This document shows positions 19,333 to 28,689 of a stretch of 64,000 nucleotides of DNA, piece by piece. Made by a program: the position numbers and the translations under genes. A model generated the notes under the pieces. It saw only the letters and a list, made by a program, of their open reading frames with translations, was not told the origin of the DNA and searched no databases. Location: NCBI RefSeq assembly GCF_003052585.1, contig NZ_QASN01000011.1, positions 16,788 through 80,787 on the forward strand. Direction: 5' to 3'. How positions within the stretch are numbered: position 1 is the stretch's first letter; every line of letters starts with the position of its first letter. The stretch comes from Pseudomonas mangrovi. Lineage in GTDB: Bacteria; Pseudomonadota; Gammaproteobacteria; Pseudomonadales; Pseudomonadaceae.

Positions 19333-20523
19333 TTGAATGTTCTGTTTCTGCATCCTGCTGCTGCCTTCGGTGGTGCATCCAAAAGCCTGATCGAGCTCTA
19401 CAGGTTGCTACATGCTGGCGGGGTTCGAGGGACGGTTCTCACTCCTGCCGGAGCCGTTTGCCAATCTTTCGAAAAGGCCGGCATGCAGGTTCGTCCGGTC
19501 AAGGGACTTAGCCAGTTCGACAACACCCGCTATGGCTACTATCGCAAGGTTCGCTGGCTGATCCTGCTGCGTGAGCTTCTCCTGCTACCGTTCGCACTTG
19601 CAGGGCTCTGGCGCTTGCGTCGCGAGCCTTTCGATCTGATCCACATCAACGAGATCACGCTGTTGCCGTTGGGTGTGGTCGCCAAGTGGCTGCTGCGCGT
19701 GCCGATGGTGGTGCATGTTCGCTCCCTGCAACGTAAGCCGGGCTCGGGACTACGTACGCGCTGGGTGAATGGGTTGCTGCGTCGATACGCCGATGCAGTG
19801 GTGGCGATCGACCACACCGTGGCCGCCACATTGGAGGCGGAGCTACCGCTGAGCATCATTCACAACGGACTCGAAGTTAACGCTCAGCCGGTGGAGCGGC
19901 GCGCCGACGGTGAGCCGGTCAAGGTGGGCTTTCTTGGGGTGTTGATTCCGCTCAAGGGCATCTTCGAACTGGTCGAGGCGATGCGCATCCTGAAGACGCG
20001 TGGTGTGGCCATCGAATGCCTGGTCGCCGGTGAGAATGCGCGGCAGATCTCGGGGTTCAAGGCCTGGGTGTTGCGTAAGTTCGGTTTCGCGAGGGATGTG
20101 CGGGCTGAGCTTGAGGAATTGATCCGGCGTGAGGACCTGGAGGATCGAGTCAAACTGCTCGGCTTCGTGAGCGATGTCCGCGAACTTTATCCGCAACTGG
20201 ATATTCTCTGTTTTCCGTCCCACCTGGATGCAGCGGGTCGCCCGGTCTTCGAAGCGGCTTTCTACTCGGTGCCGAGCGTCGTGGCGGTAACCGATCCGGT
20301 GCCGGATGCGCTGCTGCACGAGGTGACCGGGCTGGCAGTACCGACACCTGACCCTGCGCTGATCGCCGATGCGCTGCAACGTCTTGCGCAAGCACCAGAG
20401 TTTCGTCGTCAGCTCGGACGTCAGGCGAAGATCTGGGCGCAGGAAACCTTCGCGATCGAGGCCAATGCCGCGCGTATGCTCGATCTCTATCGTCATGTTC
20501 TGTCATTCAACGCGAGTCGCTGA
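19333..20523 (+). CDS. Family 4 glycosyltransferase (WbpH-like position)
   Basis: A GT-B, GT4-type transferase of 396 residues. The N-terminal domain starts MNVLFLHPAAAFGGASKSLIELYRLL. The C-terminal nucleotide-sugar domain carries VKVGFLGVLIPLKGIFELVEA and a DILCFPSHLDAAGRPVFEA segment with the acidic residues of the E-x7-E type. It starts at TTG 19333, 49 bases after wbpG. Gene order matches wbpG-wbpH of P. aeruginosa O5, but the acceptor and donor cannot be read from sequence. Probably cytosolic or peripheral at the inner membrane. Confidence 0.82.
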   Translation: MNVLFLHPAAAFGGASKSLIELYRLLHAGGVRGTVLTPAGAVCQSFEKAGMQVRPVKGLSQFDNTRYGYYRKVRWLILLRELLLLPFALAGLWRLRREPFDLIHINEITLLPLGVVAKWLLRVPMVVHVRSLQRKPGSGLRTRWVNGLLRRYADAVVAIDHTVAATLEAELPLSIIHNGLEVNAQPVERRADGEPVKVGFLGVLIPLKGIFELVEAMRILKTRGVAIECLVAGENARQISGFKAWVLRKFGFARDVRAELEELIRREDLEDRVKLLGFVSDVRELYPQLDILCFPSHLDAAGRPVFEAAFYSVPSVVAVTDPVPDALLHEVTGLAVPTPDPALIADALQRLAQAPEFRRQLGRQAKIWAQETFAIEANAARMLDLYRHVLSFNASR

Positions 20524-20526
20524 GTC

Positions 20527-21738
20527 ATGCGCATTCTGGTGCTCTCCCAGTATTTCTGGCCCGAAAGCTTCATCATCAACGACATAGTGCTGTCCCTTCA
20601 CGAGCAGGGGCACGAAGTCGTGGTGGCCACCGGCAAGCCCAATTACCCGGATGGCAAGCTGTTCGAGGGTTACCGCCTGTGGGGTACGCAGCGCGAGCAC
20701 TACCAGGGCAAAGTTGAGGTATTGCGCGTCCCGCTCTGGCCGCGCGGGGAAGGTGGTGCGCGCAACCTGATCTTCAACTATCTGTCGTTCGTGCTCAGCG
20801 GCCTGCTGTTTCTGCCGTGGATGCTGCGCAAGCGCGAGTTCGACGCGATCCTGGTATTCGCCCCGTCGCCGATCACCCAGGCGATCCCGGCCATTGCGCT
20901 CAAGTGGCTGAAGAAGGCCAGGTTGGCACTGTGGGTCCAGGATCTATGGCCGGAAAGCCTCTCAGCCACCGGCTTCGTCAAGAATCCACACTTGCTCAAG
21001 GCAGTGGGCTGGATGGTTCGGGCGATCTATCGGCGGTGCGACACGCTGCTGGTGCAGTCGCGCGCCTTCGTCGAGCCGGTGGCCGCTTATGCCGCGCGAG
21101 AAAAGATCCAGTACTACCCCAACTCTCTGGATGTGCGTCCCCCTCGGTTGGTGGTACCCATCCCGTCCGAGTTGAGCGAGCTGCTCGAGAAGTACTTCTG
21201 CGTGGTCTTCGCCGGCAACCTGGGCACCGCCCAGGCGTTGGAAACCATCGTGCAGGCGGCGGTTCATCTGCGTGACGATCCGCAGATCCGCGTGGTGCTG
21301 GTGGGCAGCGGCAGTCGTCTGGCGTGGCTCAAGGCGCAACAACAGGCACACGCACTGGACAACCTGGTCTTGCCCGGCCGTTTTCCGATGGAGTCGATGC
21401 CACAGATCTTCGAGCGCTCTTCGGCGCTGCTGGTGTCGCTCAACGACGAGCCGGCCTTTGCTCAGACCGTGCCCAGCAAAATCCAGGCGTATCTGGCCGC
21501 GGGGCGGCCGATCATCGCCTGCCTGAACGGTGAGGGCGCCCGCGTGGTCAGCGAAGCACGTGCCGGGCTGTCTTCGCCAGCTGAACAGGTGCTGCCACTG
21601 GTGGCCAACATTCGCTGCATGAAGGCTCTGGGCTCTGGCGAACGGGCTGCCATGGGCGCCTCCGGGCGAGCCTATTTCGATGCGAACTTCGAGATGACGG
21701 CGCAGGTCACCCGGCTGGTTGAGTTGCTCAAGCACTGA
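20527..21738 (+). CDS. Family 4 glycosyltransferase (WbpJ-like)
   Basis: A 403-residue GT4 transferase of the WbpJ/WbuB type: N-terminal MRILVLSQYFWPESFIINDI and GKPNYPDGKLFEGY motifs, WVQDLWPESLSATG in the middle, and a C-terminal domain with FAGNLGTAQALETIVQAA and LNDEPAFAQTVPSKIQAYLAAG. Relatives transfer L-FucNAc or related 6-deoxy-HexNAc sugars, in keeping with the UDP-6-deoxy-L-HexNAc genes in this locus. It begins 3 bases after the previous glycosyltransferase. The specific linkage is unknown. Confidence 0.84.
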   Translation: MRILVLSQYFWPESFIINDIVLSLHEQGHEVVVATGKPNYPDGKLFEGYRLWGTQREHYQGKVEVLRVPLWPRGEGGARNLIFNYLSFVLSGLLFLPWMLRKREFDAILVFAPSPITQAIPAIALKWLKKARLALWVQDLWPESLSATGFVKNPHLLKAVGWMVRAIYRRCDTLLVQSRAFVEPVAAYAAREKIQYYPNSLDVRPPRLVVPIPSELSELLEKYFCVVFAGNLGTAQALETIVQAAVHLRDDPQIRVVLVGSGSRLAWLKAQQQAHALDNLVLPGRFPMESMPQIFERSSALLVSLNDEPAFAQTVPSKIQAYLAAGRPIIACLNGEGARVVSEARAGLSSPAEQVLPLVANIRCMKALGSGERAAMGASGRAYFDANFEMTAQVTRLVELLKH

Positions 21739-21785
21739 ATGCTAGAGGTGGGCGCCGAGGCGTTCGTCCGATCAAGGATCAATTG

Positions 21786-24203
21786 ATGCGTGTGATGGTT
21801 TTTCCGGTCGCTTTCATGGCGAACACCTTCGCCATGATGGTGGTGATGATCGGCCTCAGCCTGTTCGGCAGGCCCGAGCTGGCCGCGGACTTTGGGTTGG
21901 TCCACGGTGCAACGGTTGCGCTGTTCTATTCGTTTTCCGGCAACGCGCGCAGCCTGATTCTGGGTGAGTCGGGCAGGGTGGACGGCGCGGCCATCCTGCG
22001 CCTGCGTCTGCTCCTGTTGTTGCCGCTGGCGGTACTGGCGTTCGCGCTGTGCATCGGGGTGGTGGACGGCGGTTGGCTGTTCATTCTGCTGCTGGTGATG
22101 CGTCGGGCTGCCGAATGGCTGGCAGAGGTATTTCTCAGTGAGCAGGAGCTGAAGCACCAGGGCAAGGCTGCGCTGCGCTTTCTGCTGATCCAGGGGGTGC
22201 TGAGCCTGGCATTGTTGCTGGCACTGCTCGATGACGGCGTGTGGGCGCTGCCGCTGACCCTGGTCTGGGCGCTGTCGCCGCTGCTCGGTTGCCTGAGTTT
22301 GGCCCTGCTGGGGCGGGCGCTCGGCCATGCCGTGCCGGTCATGGCCGGCATCCGCCAGATGCTCCCGCACTTCGGCTCCACCGCGGTCATCGGCGTTTCC
22401 GTCTATGTATTCCGGCTGTTCATCCTGCTGGTTGCGGGCAAGGAGACAGCGGGTGATCTGTTCTCTGCCTTCGCCCTTGGCGGCATCCTCGGTGCGGTGT
22501 TCTCCCAGGCGCTTGGGCCGACCATGGTGCGCCAGGAGCGCAGTGCGGCGGGGCCCGGTCGTATGCTCCAGTTGTTCAACCTGATGCTTGTGCTGGTGGC
22601 GCTGGCCGGGTGCTTTCTGCTGGCTATCGTCTGGAGTGTTCCGCATCTGCTGGACTGGACGCAGAAGGGGCAGCTGTTCTGGCTGGCAGTGGGCTGCTCC
22701 CTGGTCGGCGGCGTGGTCATGGTGCTGGCGCAGCGCATTCGCCTGCGCATCCTGCAGGATGCGGTCGGCGGCGATGTCTTCGGCTCGGACATGCTGGCAA
22801 ATATCCTGCTGGTGGCGTGCATTCCCTTCGTTTTCTACGAGCTCGGTGCTGGTGCCCTGGCAGTGCTCTACCTGCTGGGTGCTGTTTTGTCCTGGGGGTT
22901 CTATGCCAGTGAGCGACATGGACTGCTGCACCTGAGGGCTCGCGGGCTTCTCAGCGAACGCAACCTGCTGCTGCTGATAGCCTTCGCGATATTCCTGCCG
23001 CTGTTCTTCCAGCTTGGTGGCGGCCTCTTCGATGACCGTTCCGGCACTTTCAACAGTGGCGGTGTGCTGGCGTTGCTGCCGATCCCTGTGTCGGTGCTGG
23101 CCTGCTATCTCGGCGTGGTGCTGCTGGGTGGTTATTCCCGTGCGCGCCTGTCCCTGGTGAGTCTGTTCTTCGTCTTTATCGGCATGTTGCTGACCAGTCT
23201 GCTTCTAGGCCTGGATCAGGGCGGGGAGGGGCGACAAAAATTGGTCCTGCTGGTCCAGTACATCCTGCCGATGTTTGCATTGGTGCTGGGGCAGCAATAC
23301 GGGAAACGCGACCAGTCGCTATTAATGCTGGCGCAGGCCGGGGCAGGCGTGCTTTTCCTGGTCATACCGCTGCAACTGATCTCTACGCTGCTTGACGGCC
23401 TCGGCTATCTTTCGCCTTCGCTGTTTATCTTCAGTGTTTATCAGCACCTTCAATACGTGCCCGTTGTATTCGTTGCGCTGTTCGCCATCGTGCTGTTTGT
23501 CGGCGCAGCCAAGGGCTGGCCACGAAGCGGTTTGTTGGTGCTGAGCCTGATGATGGGTGGGTATGCCGTTCTTTCGATGTCGATGCTCGCGCTCTGTTTC
23601 ATGCTGTTGGTGTGCCTGGGGTTCTTCATCCGCATGTTGTTCTGGCGGCGAGTCGACTGGGCCTGTGGAGTGATTTCATGTGTCGTCCTAGGTGCGGCAG
23701 CGGCGGGCCTTTATGCCCAGGGCAGCGAGTTCTTTGATCACAAGTTCGCTGCTGTGACAACGGGCGAAGCGCTTGGCGTGCCGGCCAATCTTTCGGAGCG
23801 CGTGGTGTTCTGGCGCTTTTATGTCAGTGAGATGCTTTCTGATTGGGGCGTTTTCATGCTGGGTCATGTGGAGCCTCCGGATAGACTTCTATATCCCAGC
23901 GCACACAACTACTACCTGGACTTCATTTACAACTTCGGGTTTGTGGGCCTGCTGCCGCTTATCTTGCTGATCCTCTACTCCGCATGCACTGCTTTGCGCC
24001 GATTGCCACGGGTCTGGTCTGACGTTGAGTTGCTGGGCCTGTTGGGCGTGGTGGCGTTTCTGTTGTTGGTGGATAACTTTCTCAAGGTTGGGCTGCGCCA
24101 ACCGTATTCGGGTGTATTTGTGTTCTTCATTTGGGGTGTGCTGCTGGCAAGGCTTGCAAAGATTCGTTGTGCTGGATGTAGTGATTCGCCGGAGGCGACG
24201 TGA
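21786..24203 (+). CDS. Flippase-like plus polymerase/ligase-like fusion membrane protein
   Basis: An 805-residue integral membrane protein with roughly 20-24 hydrophobic segments. Residues 1 to about 390 resemble a MOP-type flippase (a short N-terminus without a signal peptide, GIRQMLPHFGSTAVIGVSVYVFRLFILL, FALGGILGAVFSQALGPTMVRQE). Residues about 395-805 resemble an O-antigen polymerase or ligase of the Wzy_C type, with a large loop ending in PSAHNYYLDFIYNFGFVGLLPL. ATG 21786 has AAGGA seven bases upstream. There is no stop, frameshift or internal start signal at the join. The locus also has separate Wzx (5837-7105) and Wzy-like (24200-25612) proteins. The domain calls come from motif recognition and hydrophobicity only. 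Confidence 0.72.
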   Translation: MRVMVFPVAFMANTFAMMVVMIGLSLFGRPELAADFGLVHGATVALFYSFSGNARSLILGESGRVDGAAILRLRLLLLLPLAVLAFALCIGVVDGGWLFILLLVMRRAAEWLAEVFLSEQELKHQGKAALRFLLIQGVLSLALLLALLDDGVWALPLTLVWALSPLLGCLSLALLGRALGHAVPVMAGIRQMLPHFGSTAVIGVSVYVFRLFILLVAGKETAGDLFSAFALGGILGAVFSQALGPTMVRQERSAAGPGRMLQLFNLMLVLVALAGCFLLAIVWSVPHLLDWTQKGQLFWLAVGCSLVGGVVMVLAQRIRLRILQDAVGGDVFGSDMLANILLVACIPFVFYELGAGALAVLYLLGAVLSWGFYASERHGLLHLRARGLLSERNLLLLIAFAIFLPLFFQLGGGLFDDRSGTFNSGGVLALLPIPVSVLACYLGVVLLGGYSRARLSLVSLFFVFIGMLLTSLLLGLDQGGEGRQKLVLLVQYILPMFALVLGQQYGKRDQSLLMLAQAGAGVLFLVIPLQLISTLLDGLGYLSPSLFIFSVYQHLQYVPVVFVALFAIVLFVGAAKGWPRSGLLVLSLMMGGYAVLSMSMLALCFMLLVCLGFFIRMLFWRRVDWACGVISCVVLGAAAAGLYAQGSEFFDHKFAAVTTGEALGVPANLSERVVFWRFYVSEMLSDWGVFMLGHVEPPDRLLYPSAHNYYLDFIYNFGFVGLLPLILLILYSACTALRRLPRVWSDVELLGLLGVVAFLLLVDNFLKVGLRQPYSGVFVFFIWGVLLARLAKIRCAGCSDSPEAT

Positions 24204-25612
24204 GTATGGGTTGGGGATTGATAACAAGAGTTGCCTGGCTGCTGTTCTTCGTGGGAGCGTCGATATTGGCCGTTCTCGCAGGCGCGGAGTACGCGGGAAA
24301 CACTTGGGTTTACCTGTTGTTCACTGTGCTTTCCACGGCAGTGCTGTTCTTCGGCTTTGGTCGTGGTGCGATATTTTTCGATGCGTTTATCGGTGTTCTG
24401 TTGTGGATCGGCTTCTGGTTGAAGTTCAGCGTCCGAACGGCGTTTTCCGACGGGCGATTCAATATCTCCGTTGGCAATTTCGACGGAGCTCCCGCGTCGC
24501 TGGACAAGGCCTTGCTGGTGGTGAGTTGTGCCCTGGCGGCCATTCTCCTCGCGCGCTGGGTGCGCCAGCGTTGGGTCTTCCGCTATCCGGATTCACTGCC
24601 GCAGATCGCGTACACCGGTTTGTTCACCTTTTACAGGCGATACCGTATCGCGGTGCTGGTCGGATTTGTTCTGGCGGTGCTCGTGGTCTGTCTGTCTAAC
24701 GCGTGGTTTGGTATTTACCAGCGCGGTCAGGTCGCACGAGTAAACCTGCCTCTGGGGCTCAATGGCGTCTACGCCTGGATGCTGATGTTCGGGATGGCTT
24801 CGGTGTCGGCGATCGTGCTGCGTTTCGAGTTCGAGCTCAATCGAGAGCGTTACTGGATCGCGATCAGCATCGCCTTGCTGGAAACGGCGTTGTCGAACAT
24901 TTCCCTGTGGAGCCGTGGAATGATCCTCAATGGTTCGTCTCTGCTCTACGGCGCCGTTGCCCAGTTCAGGCGCAGCGAACCGCGGCTTCGACTGGGTCTG
25001 GCGAGCTTCGTGTTGTTGGCTTTTGTTGGCTTTTTTGTGGTGTCCGTGCTTTCGGTCAACTGGCTGCGCGCCAATGCGTTTTATGACGCCCATCCGGATA
25101 TCGCAACCGGTGAGGCGGTCAGCGAGCAGACCACATTGCTGTTCCTTGATCGCTGGGTGGGTGTCGAGGGGGTGATGGCGGTTGTCGGCTCAGAACATAC
25201 CGGTTGGGGCGTGTTCGGCGAGGCGTTGACCGAACGTTTCGATACCTCGGCCAATGCGTTCTATGACCAGCATTTCGTGGAGTCGGCCTATGACAATACG
25301 CGGGGAGATGGCACTCATTTCATTTCATTGCCAGGGTATATCGCCTTCCTGTTCTACCCTGGCTCCTACCTGTTCCTGCTGGTAGCGGTGTTTGCCTTTT
25401 CCATGTTGGCGGCGCTTATCGAGTACTTCGTCTACCGGGTGGGTGGAAAGAACCTGGTGTTCTGCGCCCTGATCGCTCAAGTGGTTGCGTTCCGCTACAC
25501 CAGCTTTGGCTATGTACCAATGCAGAGTTATCTGCTGTTTGGGTCGATTCTGCTGAATGTTCTGATTCTGTATTTTTCTGATAGGCTCCTGCGCTTTTTC
25601 TGCAGGCCTTGA
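24200..25612 (+). CDS. wzy: O-antigen polymerase Wzy-like membrane protein
   Basis: A 470-residue protein with about 11-12 membrane segments and a large polar loop around residues 290-375 (AFYDAHPDIATG..., then NTRGDGTHFISLPGYIAFLFYPG), the layout of oligosaccharide-repeat polymerases. Such proteins join undecaprenyl-linked repeat units in the periplasm. The start is GTG 24200, which overlaps the previous stop (GTGA) and follows GGAGG; ATG 24206 is an equally spaced alternative. Wzy proteins are poorly conserved, so the call rests on topology and context. It lies just before the UDP-6-deoxy-L-HexNAc genes. Confidence 0.75.
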   Translation: MSMGWGLITRVAWLLFFVGASILAVLAGAEYAGNTWVYLLFTVLSTAVLFFGFGRGAIFFDAFIGVLLWIGFWLKFSVRTAFSDGRFNISVGNFDGAPASLDKALLVVSCALAAILLARWVRQRWVFRYPDSLPQIAYTGLFTFYRRYRIAVLVGFVLAVLVVCLSNAWFGIYQRGQVARVNLPLGLNGVYAWMLMFGMASVSAIVLRFEFELNRERYWIAISIALLETALSNISLWSRGMILNGSSLLYGAVAQFRRSEPRLRLGLASFVLLAFVGFFVVSVLSVNWLRANAFYDAHPDIATGEAVSEQTTLLFLDRWVGVEGVMAVVGSEHTGWGVFGEALTERFDTSANAFYDQHFVESAYDNTRGDGTHFISLPGYIAFLFYPGSYLFLLVAVFAFSMLAALIEYFVYRVGGKNLVFCALIAQVVAFRYTSFGYVPMQSYLLFGSILLNVLILYFSDRLLRFFCRP

Positions 25613-25634
25613 GATTCCGGGAAGGTTTTGATTC

Positions 25635-26495
25635 ATGGCTCGAATTCTGGTTCTAGGCGTCACCGGCATGCTCGGCAATGCCGTCTTCCGGGTATTTTCT
25701 GCCGATTCTGCGCACGAGACTTGGGGCACGCTGCGCAGCGGCGCTGCGCAGCGACATTTTCCTGAGCAGAGCCATCCGCAACTGCTGGCTGGGGTCGATG
25801 TGCTGGATCAGGACGCGCTGGTTGCAGCAATCGCCAGGGTTCGGCCGGATGTGGTAATCAACTGCGTGGGGCTGATCAAGCATCTGGCCGATGCCAAGGA
25901 CCCGCTCACCGCACTGCCGATCAACGCCATGCTGCCGCACCGGCTGGCGCGCCTCTGCGCGCTGGCCGGGGCAAGGCTTATCCATGTCAGCACCGACTGC
26001 GTGTTTTCCGGGCGCAAGGGTCTGTACCAGGAGACCGATCTGTCGGACGCGGACGATCTCTACGGCAAGTCCAAGTACATCGGCGAGCTGCACGATCTGC
26101 CGCACGCCATCACCCTGCGCACCTCGATCATCGGCCATGAGCTGGGTTCCAGTTATGCGCTGGTGGACTGGTTCCTGTCCCAGCAGGGCAGCGTCAGGGG
26201 TTTCACCAAGGCGATCTTCTCCGGCCTGCCAACGGTGGAGCTGGCGCGGGTGATGAAGGATTTCGTGATTCCGCACCCACAGCTCAATGGCCTGTATCAT
26301 GTCGCCGCCGCGCCGATCGACAAGCACCAGCTGCTGGGTCTGGTCGCTGCGCAGTACGGCAAGCAAATCGAGATTCGTCCGGATGATGCGCTGGTGATCG
26401 ACAGATCACTGGATGGCTCGCGTTTTCGCCAGGCTACCGGCTATGTCGCGCCGGACTGGTCGGAGCTGATCCGACGTATGCATGAGCAGCGCTAA
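25635..26495 (+). CDS. RmlD-like SDR reductase for UDP-6-deoxy-4-keto-L-HexNAc (WbvR-like)
   Basis: A 286-residue extended SDR with the NAD(P) motif GVTGMLGNA (residues 7-15) and the catalytic YGKSK (Tyr-x3-Lys) near residue 143. It is RmlD-like and lacks the C-terminal cupin of WbjC/CapF proteins, which are about 370 residues. That points to the WbvR branch, in which the WbvB product is reduced to UDP-L-RhaNAc and then epimerised to UDP-L-QuiNAc, rather than the UDP-L-FucNAc branch. The next two genes encode the matching dehydratase/epimerase and 2-epimerase, in the order reductase-dehydratase-epimerase. Confidence 0.8.
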   Translation: MARILVLGVTGMLGNAVFRVFSADSAHETWGTLRSGAAQRHFPEQSHPQLLAGVDVLDQDALVAAIARVRPDVVINCVGLIKHLADAKDPLTALPINAMLPHRLARLCALAGARLIHVSTDCVFSGRKGLYQETDLSDADDLYGKSKYIGELHDLPHAITLRTSIIGHELGSSYALVDWFLSQQGSVRGFTKAIFSGLPTVELARVMKDFVIPHPQLNGLYHVAAAPIDKHQLLGLVAAQYGKQIEIRPDDALVIDRSLDGSRFRQATGYVAPDWSELIRRMHEQR

Positions 26496-26556
26496 CGTGC
26501 GCTGACGAAGAGAATCCACGCAGCCGTCTGGCTGCGTTCACGTTCTGGAAGGTTCT

Positions 26557-27567
26557 ATGTTCGACGACAAGGTATTGATGATCACCGGTGGCACCGGTTC
26601 CTTTGGCCATACGGTGTTGCGCCGCTTCCTCGATACCGACGTGCGCGAGATCCGCATCTTCTCCCGTGACGAGAAGAAGCAGGAAGACATGCGCATCGCC
26701 CTGGCCAACGACAAGGTCAAGTTCTACATCGGCGATGTGCGCGACTACGACAGCCTCAAGCAGGCCATGGTCGGCGTCGATTACATCTTCCATGCGGCGG
26801 CGCTCAAGCAGGTGCCGTCCTGCGAGTTCTATCCGATGGAGGCGGTGCGCACCAACGTCAACGGCACCGAGAACGTGCTCAATGCGGCCATCGCCAGCGG
26901 CGTGAAGCGCGTGGTGGTGCTGTCGACCGACAAGGCGGTGTATCCGATCAATGCCATGGGCATCTCCAAGGCGATGGCCGAGAAGCTGATGGTCGCCAAG
27001 TCGCGGATGATTCCGGAGGGCGGCACCGTGGTCTGTGCCACGCGCTACGGCAACGTGATGGCCTCGCGCGGTTCGGTGATTCCGCTGTTCATCGAGCAAC
27101 TGCGCAGCGGCGAGCCGCTGACCGTGACCGACCCCAACATGACGCGTTTTTTGATGTCGCTGGAAGACTCGGTCGACCTGGTGCTGCATGCCTTCGAGCA
27201 CGGCGAGCAGGGCGACCTGTTCGTGCAGAAGGCGCCGGCCTCCACCGTCGGTGATCTGGCCCAGGCGCTCAAGGAGCTGTTCGGCCACGACAACCCGGTG
27301 CGGGTGATCGGCACCCGTCACGGCGAGAAGCTCTACGAATCGCTGGTTTCGCGCGAGGAGATGGCCAAGGCCGAGGACATGGGCCGTTACTACCGCATCC
27401 CCGCTGACAACCGCGACCTGAACTACAAGAAGTACTTCGTCGAGGGCGAGGAGAAGATCGCCGAGTTCGACGACTACACCTCGCACAACACCGAGCGCCT
27501 GGACGTGCCGGGCATCAAGCAGCTGCTGCTCAAGCTCGACTACATCAAGGAGCAGCTCGATGCTTAA
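26557..27567 (+). CDS. wbjB: UDP-GlcNAc C4,6-dehydratase/C5-epimerase (WbjB/WbvB/FnlA type)
   Basis: A 336-residue SDR beginning MFDDKVLMITGGTGSFGHTVL, with STDKAVYPINAMGISKAMAEK as its active-site segment; Met replaces the usual Tyr of the Tyr-x3-Lys pair, as in inverting dehydratases. It converts UDP-GlcNAc into UDP-6-deoxy-4-keto-L sugars by 4,6-dehydration with C5 inversion, followed by C3 epimerisation. Its first intermediate is the same compound that PseB makes, which matters because pseB is missing from the pse block here. It overlaps the next gene by 8 bases. Confidence 0.9.
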   Translation: MFDDKVLMITGGTGSFGHTVLRRFLDTDVREIRIFSRDEKKQEDMRIALANDKVKFYIGDVRDYDSLKQAMVGVDYIFHAAALKQVPSCEFYPMEAVRTNVNGTENVLNAAIASGVKRVVVLSTDKAVYPINAMGISKAMAEKLMVAKSRMIPEGGTVVCATRYGNVMASRGSVIPLFIEQLRSGEPLTVTDPNMTRFLMSLEDSVDLVLHAFEHGEQGDLFVQKAPASTVGDLAQALKELFGHDNPVRVIGTRHGEKLYESLVSREEMAKAEDMGRYYRIPADNRDLNYKKYFVEGEEKIAEFDDYTSHNTERLDVPGIKQLLLKLDYIKEQLDA

Positions 27568-28687
27568 GGTCATGACCCTGGTCGGCACCCGTCCGGAGCT
27601 GATCAAGATGAGTCGGGTGATCGCCGAGCTGGATCGCCAGGTCAATCACGTGCTGGTGCATTCGGGACAGAACTACGATTTCGAGCTGAACCAGGTGTTC
27701 TTCGACGACCTGGAGATCCGCAAGCCCGATCATTTTCTCGGCGCTGCAGGCGACACCGCCGCGCAGACCATCGCCGAGGTGATCGCCAAGGCCGACGCGG
27801 TGTTCGAGCAGGAGAAGCCCGACGCACTGCTGCTCTATGGTGACACCAACACCTGCCTTGCGGTCATCGCCGCCAAGCGCCGCAAGATACCGGTGTTCCA
27901 CATGGAAGCCGGCAACCGCTGCTTCGATCAGCGCGTGCCGGAAGAGCTCAACCGCAAGGTGCTCGACCATCTCTCCGACATCAACATGGTGCTCACCGAG
28001 CATGCCCGCCGGTACCTGATCGCCGAGGGCATCCGTCCCGAGACCATCATCAAGACCGGTTCGCACATGCACGAGGTGCTGGACTACTACCGGCCGAAGA
28101 TCGAGGCCTCCGACGTGCTCGCACGCGAGGGCCTGGAGGCGGGCAAGTTCTTCATCATCAGTACCCACCGCGAAGAGAATGTCGACACCCCGGACAACCT
28201 GCGCGATCTGCTCGCCACCCTGCGCGCGCTGGCCGACGAGTATGGCTTCCCGGTGATCGTCTCGACTCATCCTCGCACCCGCAAACGCCTGGAGGCGCTG
28301 GGTGAATCGCTTGAGCATCCGCTGATCCGCTTCGTCAAACCCTTCGGTCTGCTCGACTACATCAAGCTGCAGATGGCCTCCTTCTGCGTGCTCTCCGACA
28401 GCGGCACCATCACCGAAGAAGCCTCGCTGCTCAACCTGCCAGCGGTGACCCTGCGCAACGCCCATGAGCGTCCCGAGGGGATGGATCAGGGCACGCTGAT
28501 CATGAGCGGGCTGAAGAAGGAGTCGGTACTGGCGGCGGTCAAGGTCATCACCAGCCAGCACAAGGCCGGCGAGCGGGTCATCCCCGTGGTGCCGGACTAC
28601 GAGGGCGGCCCGGTGTCGCTGCAGGTGGTGCGGGTGGTGCTCAGCTACACCGACTATGTGAACCGCACCGTCTGGCGCAAGGACTGA
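27560..28687 (+). CDS. wbjD: UDP-N-acetyl sugar 2-epimerase (WbjD/WbvD type)
   Basis: A non-hydrolysing 2-epimerase of 375 residues with the GT-B fold of WecB. Motifs include LVGTRPELIKMSRVIAEL at the N-terminus, FHMEAGNRCFDQRVPEE with the catalytic acids, and SDSGTITEEASLLNLPAVT for the UDP site. Length and sequence match WbjD/CapG/WbvD, which act last in UDP-L-FucNAc or UDP-L-QuiNAc synthesis. WbpI, the epimerase that would convert the diaminouronic acid to the manno form, is usually shorter (about 354) and is not otherwise present in this window. ATG 27560 lies within the end of wbjB. Confidence 0.9.
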   Translation: MLKVMTLVGTRPELIKMSRVIAELDRQVNHVLVHSGQNYDFELNQVFFDDLEIRKPDHFLGAAGDTAAQTIAEVIAKADAVFEQEKPDALLLYGDTNTCLAVIAAKRRKIPVFHMEAGNRCFDQRVPEELNRKVLDHLSDINMVLTEHARRYLIAEGIRPETIIKTGSHMHEVLDYYRPKIEASDVLAREGLEAGKFFIISTHREENVDTPDNLRDLLATLRALADEYGFPVIVSTHPRTRKRLEALGESLEHPLIRFVKPFGLLDYIKLQMASFCVLSDSGTITEEASLLNLPAVTLRNAHERPEGMDQGTLIMSGLKKESVLAAVKVITSQHKAGERVIPVVPDYEGGPVSLQVVRVVLSYTDYVNRTVWRKD

Positions 28688-28689
28688 GC

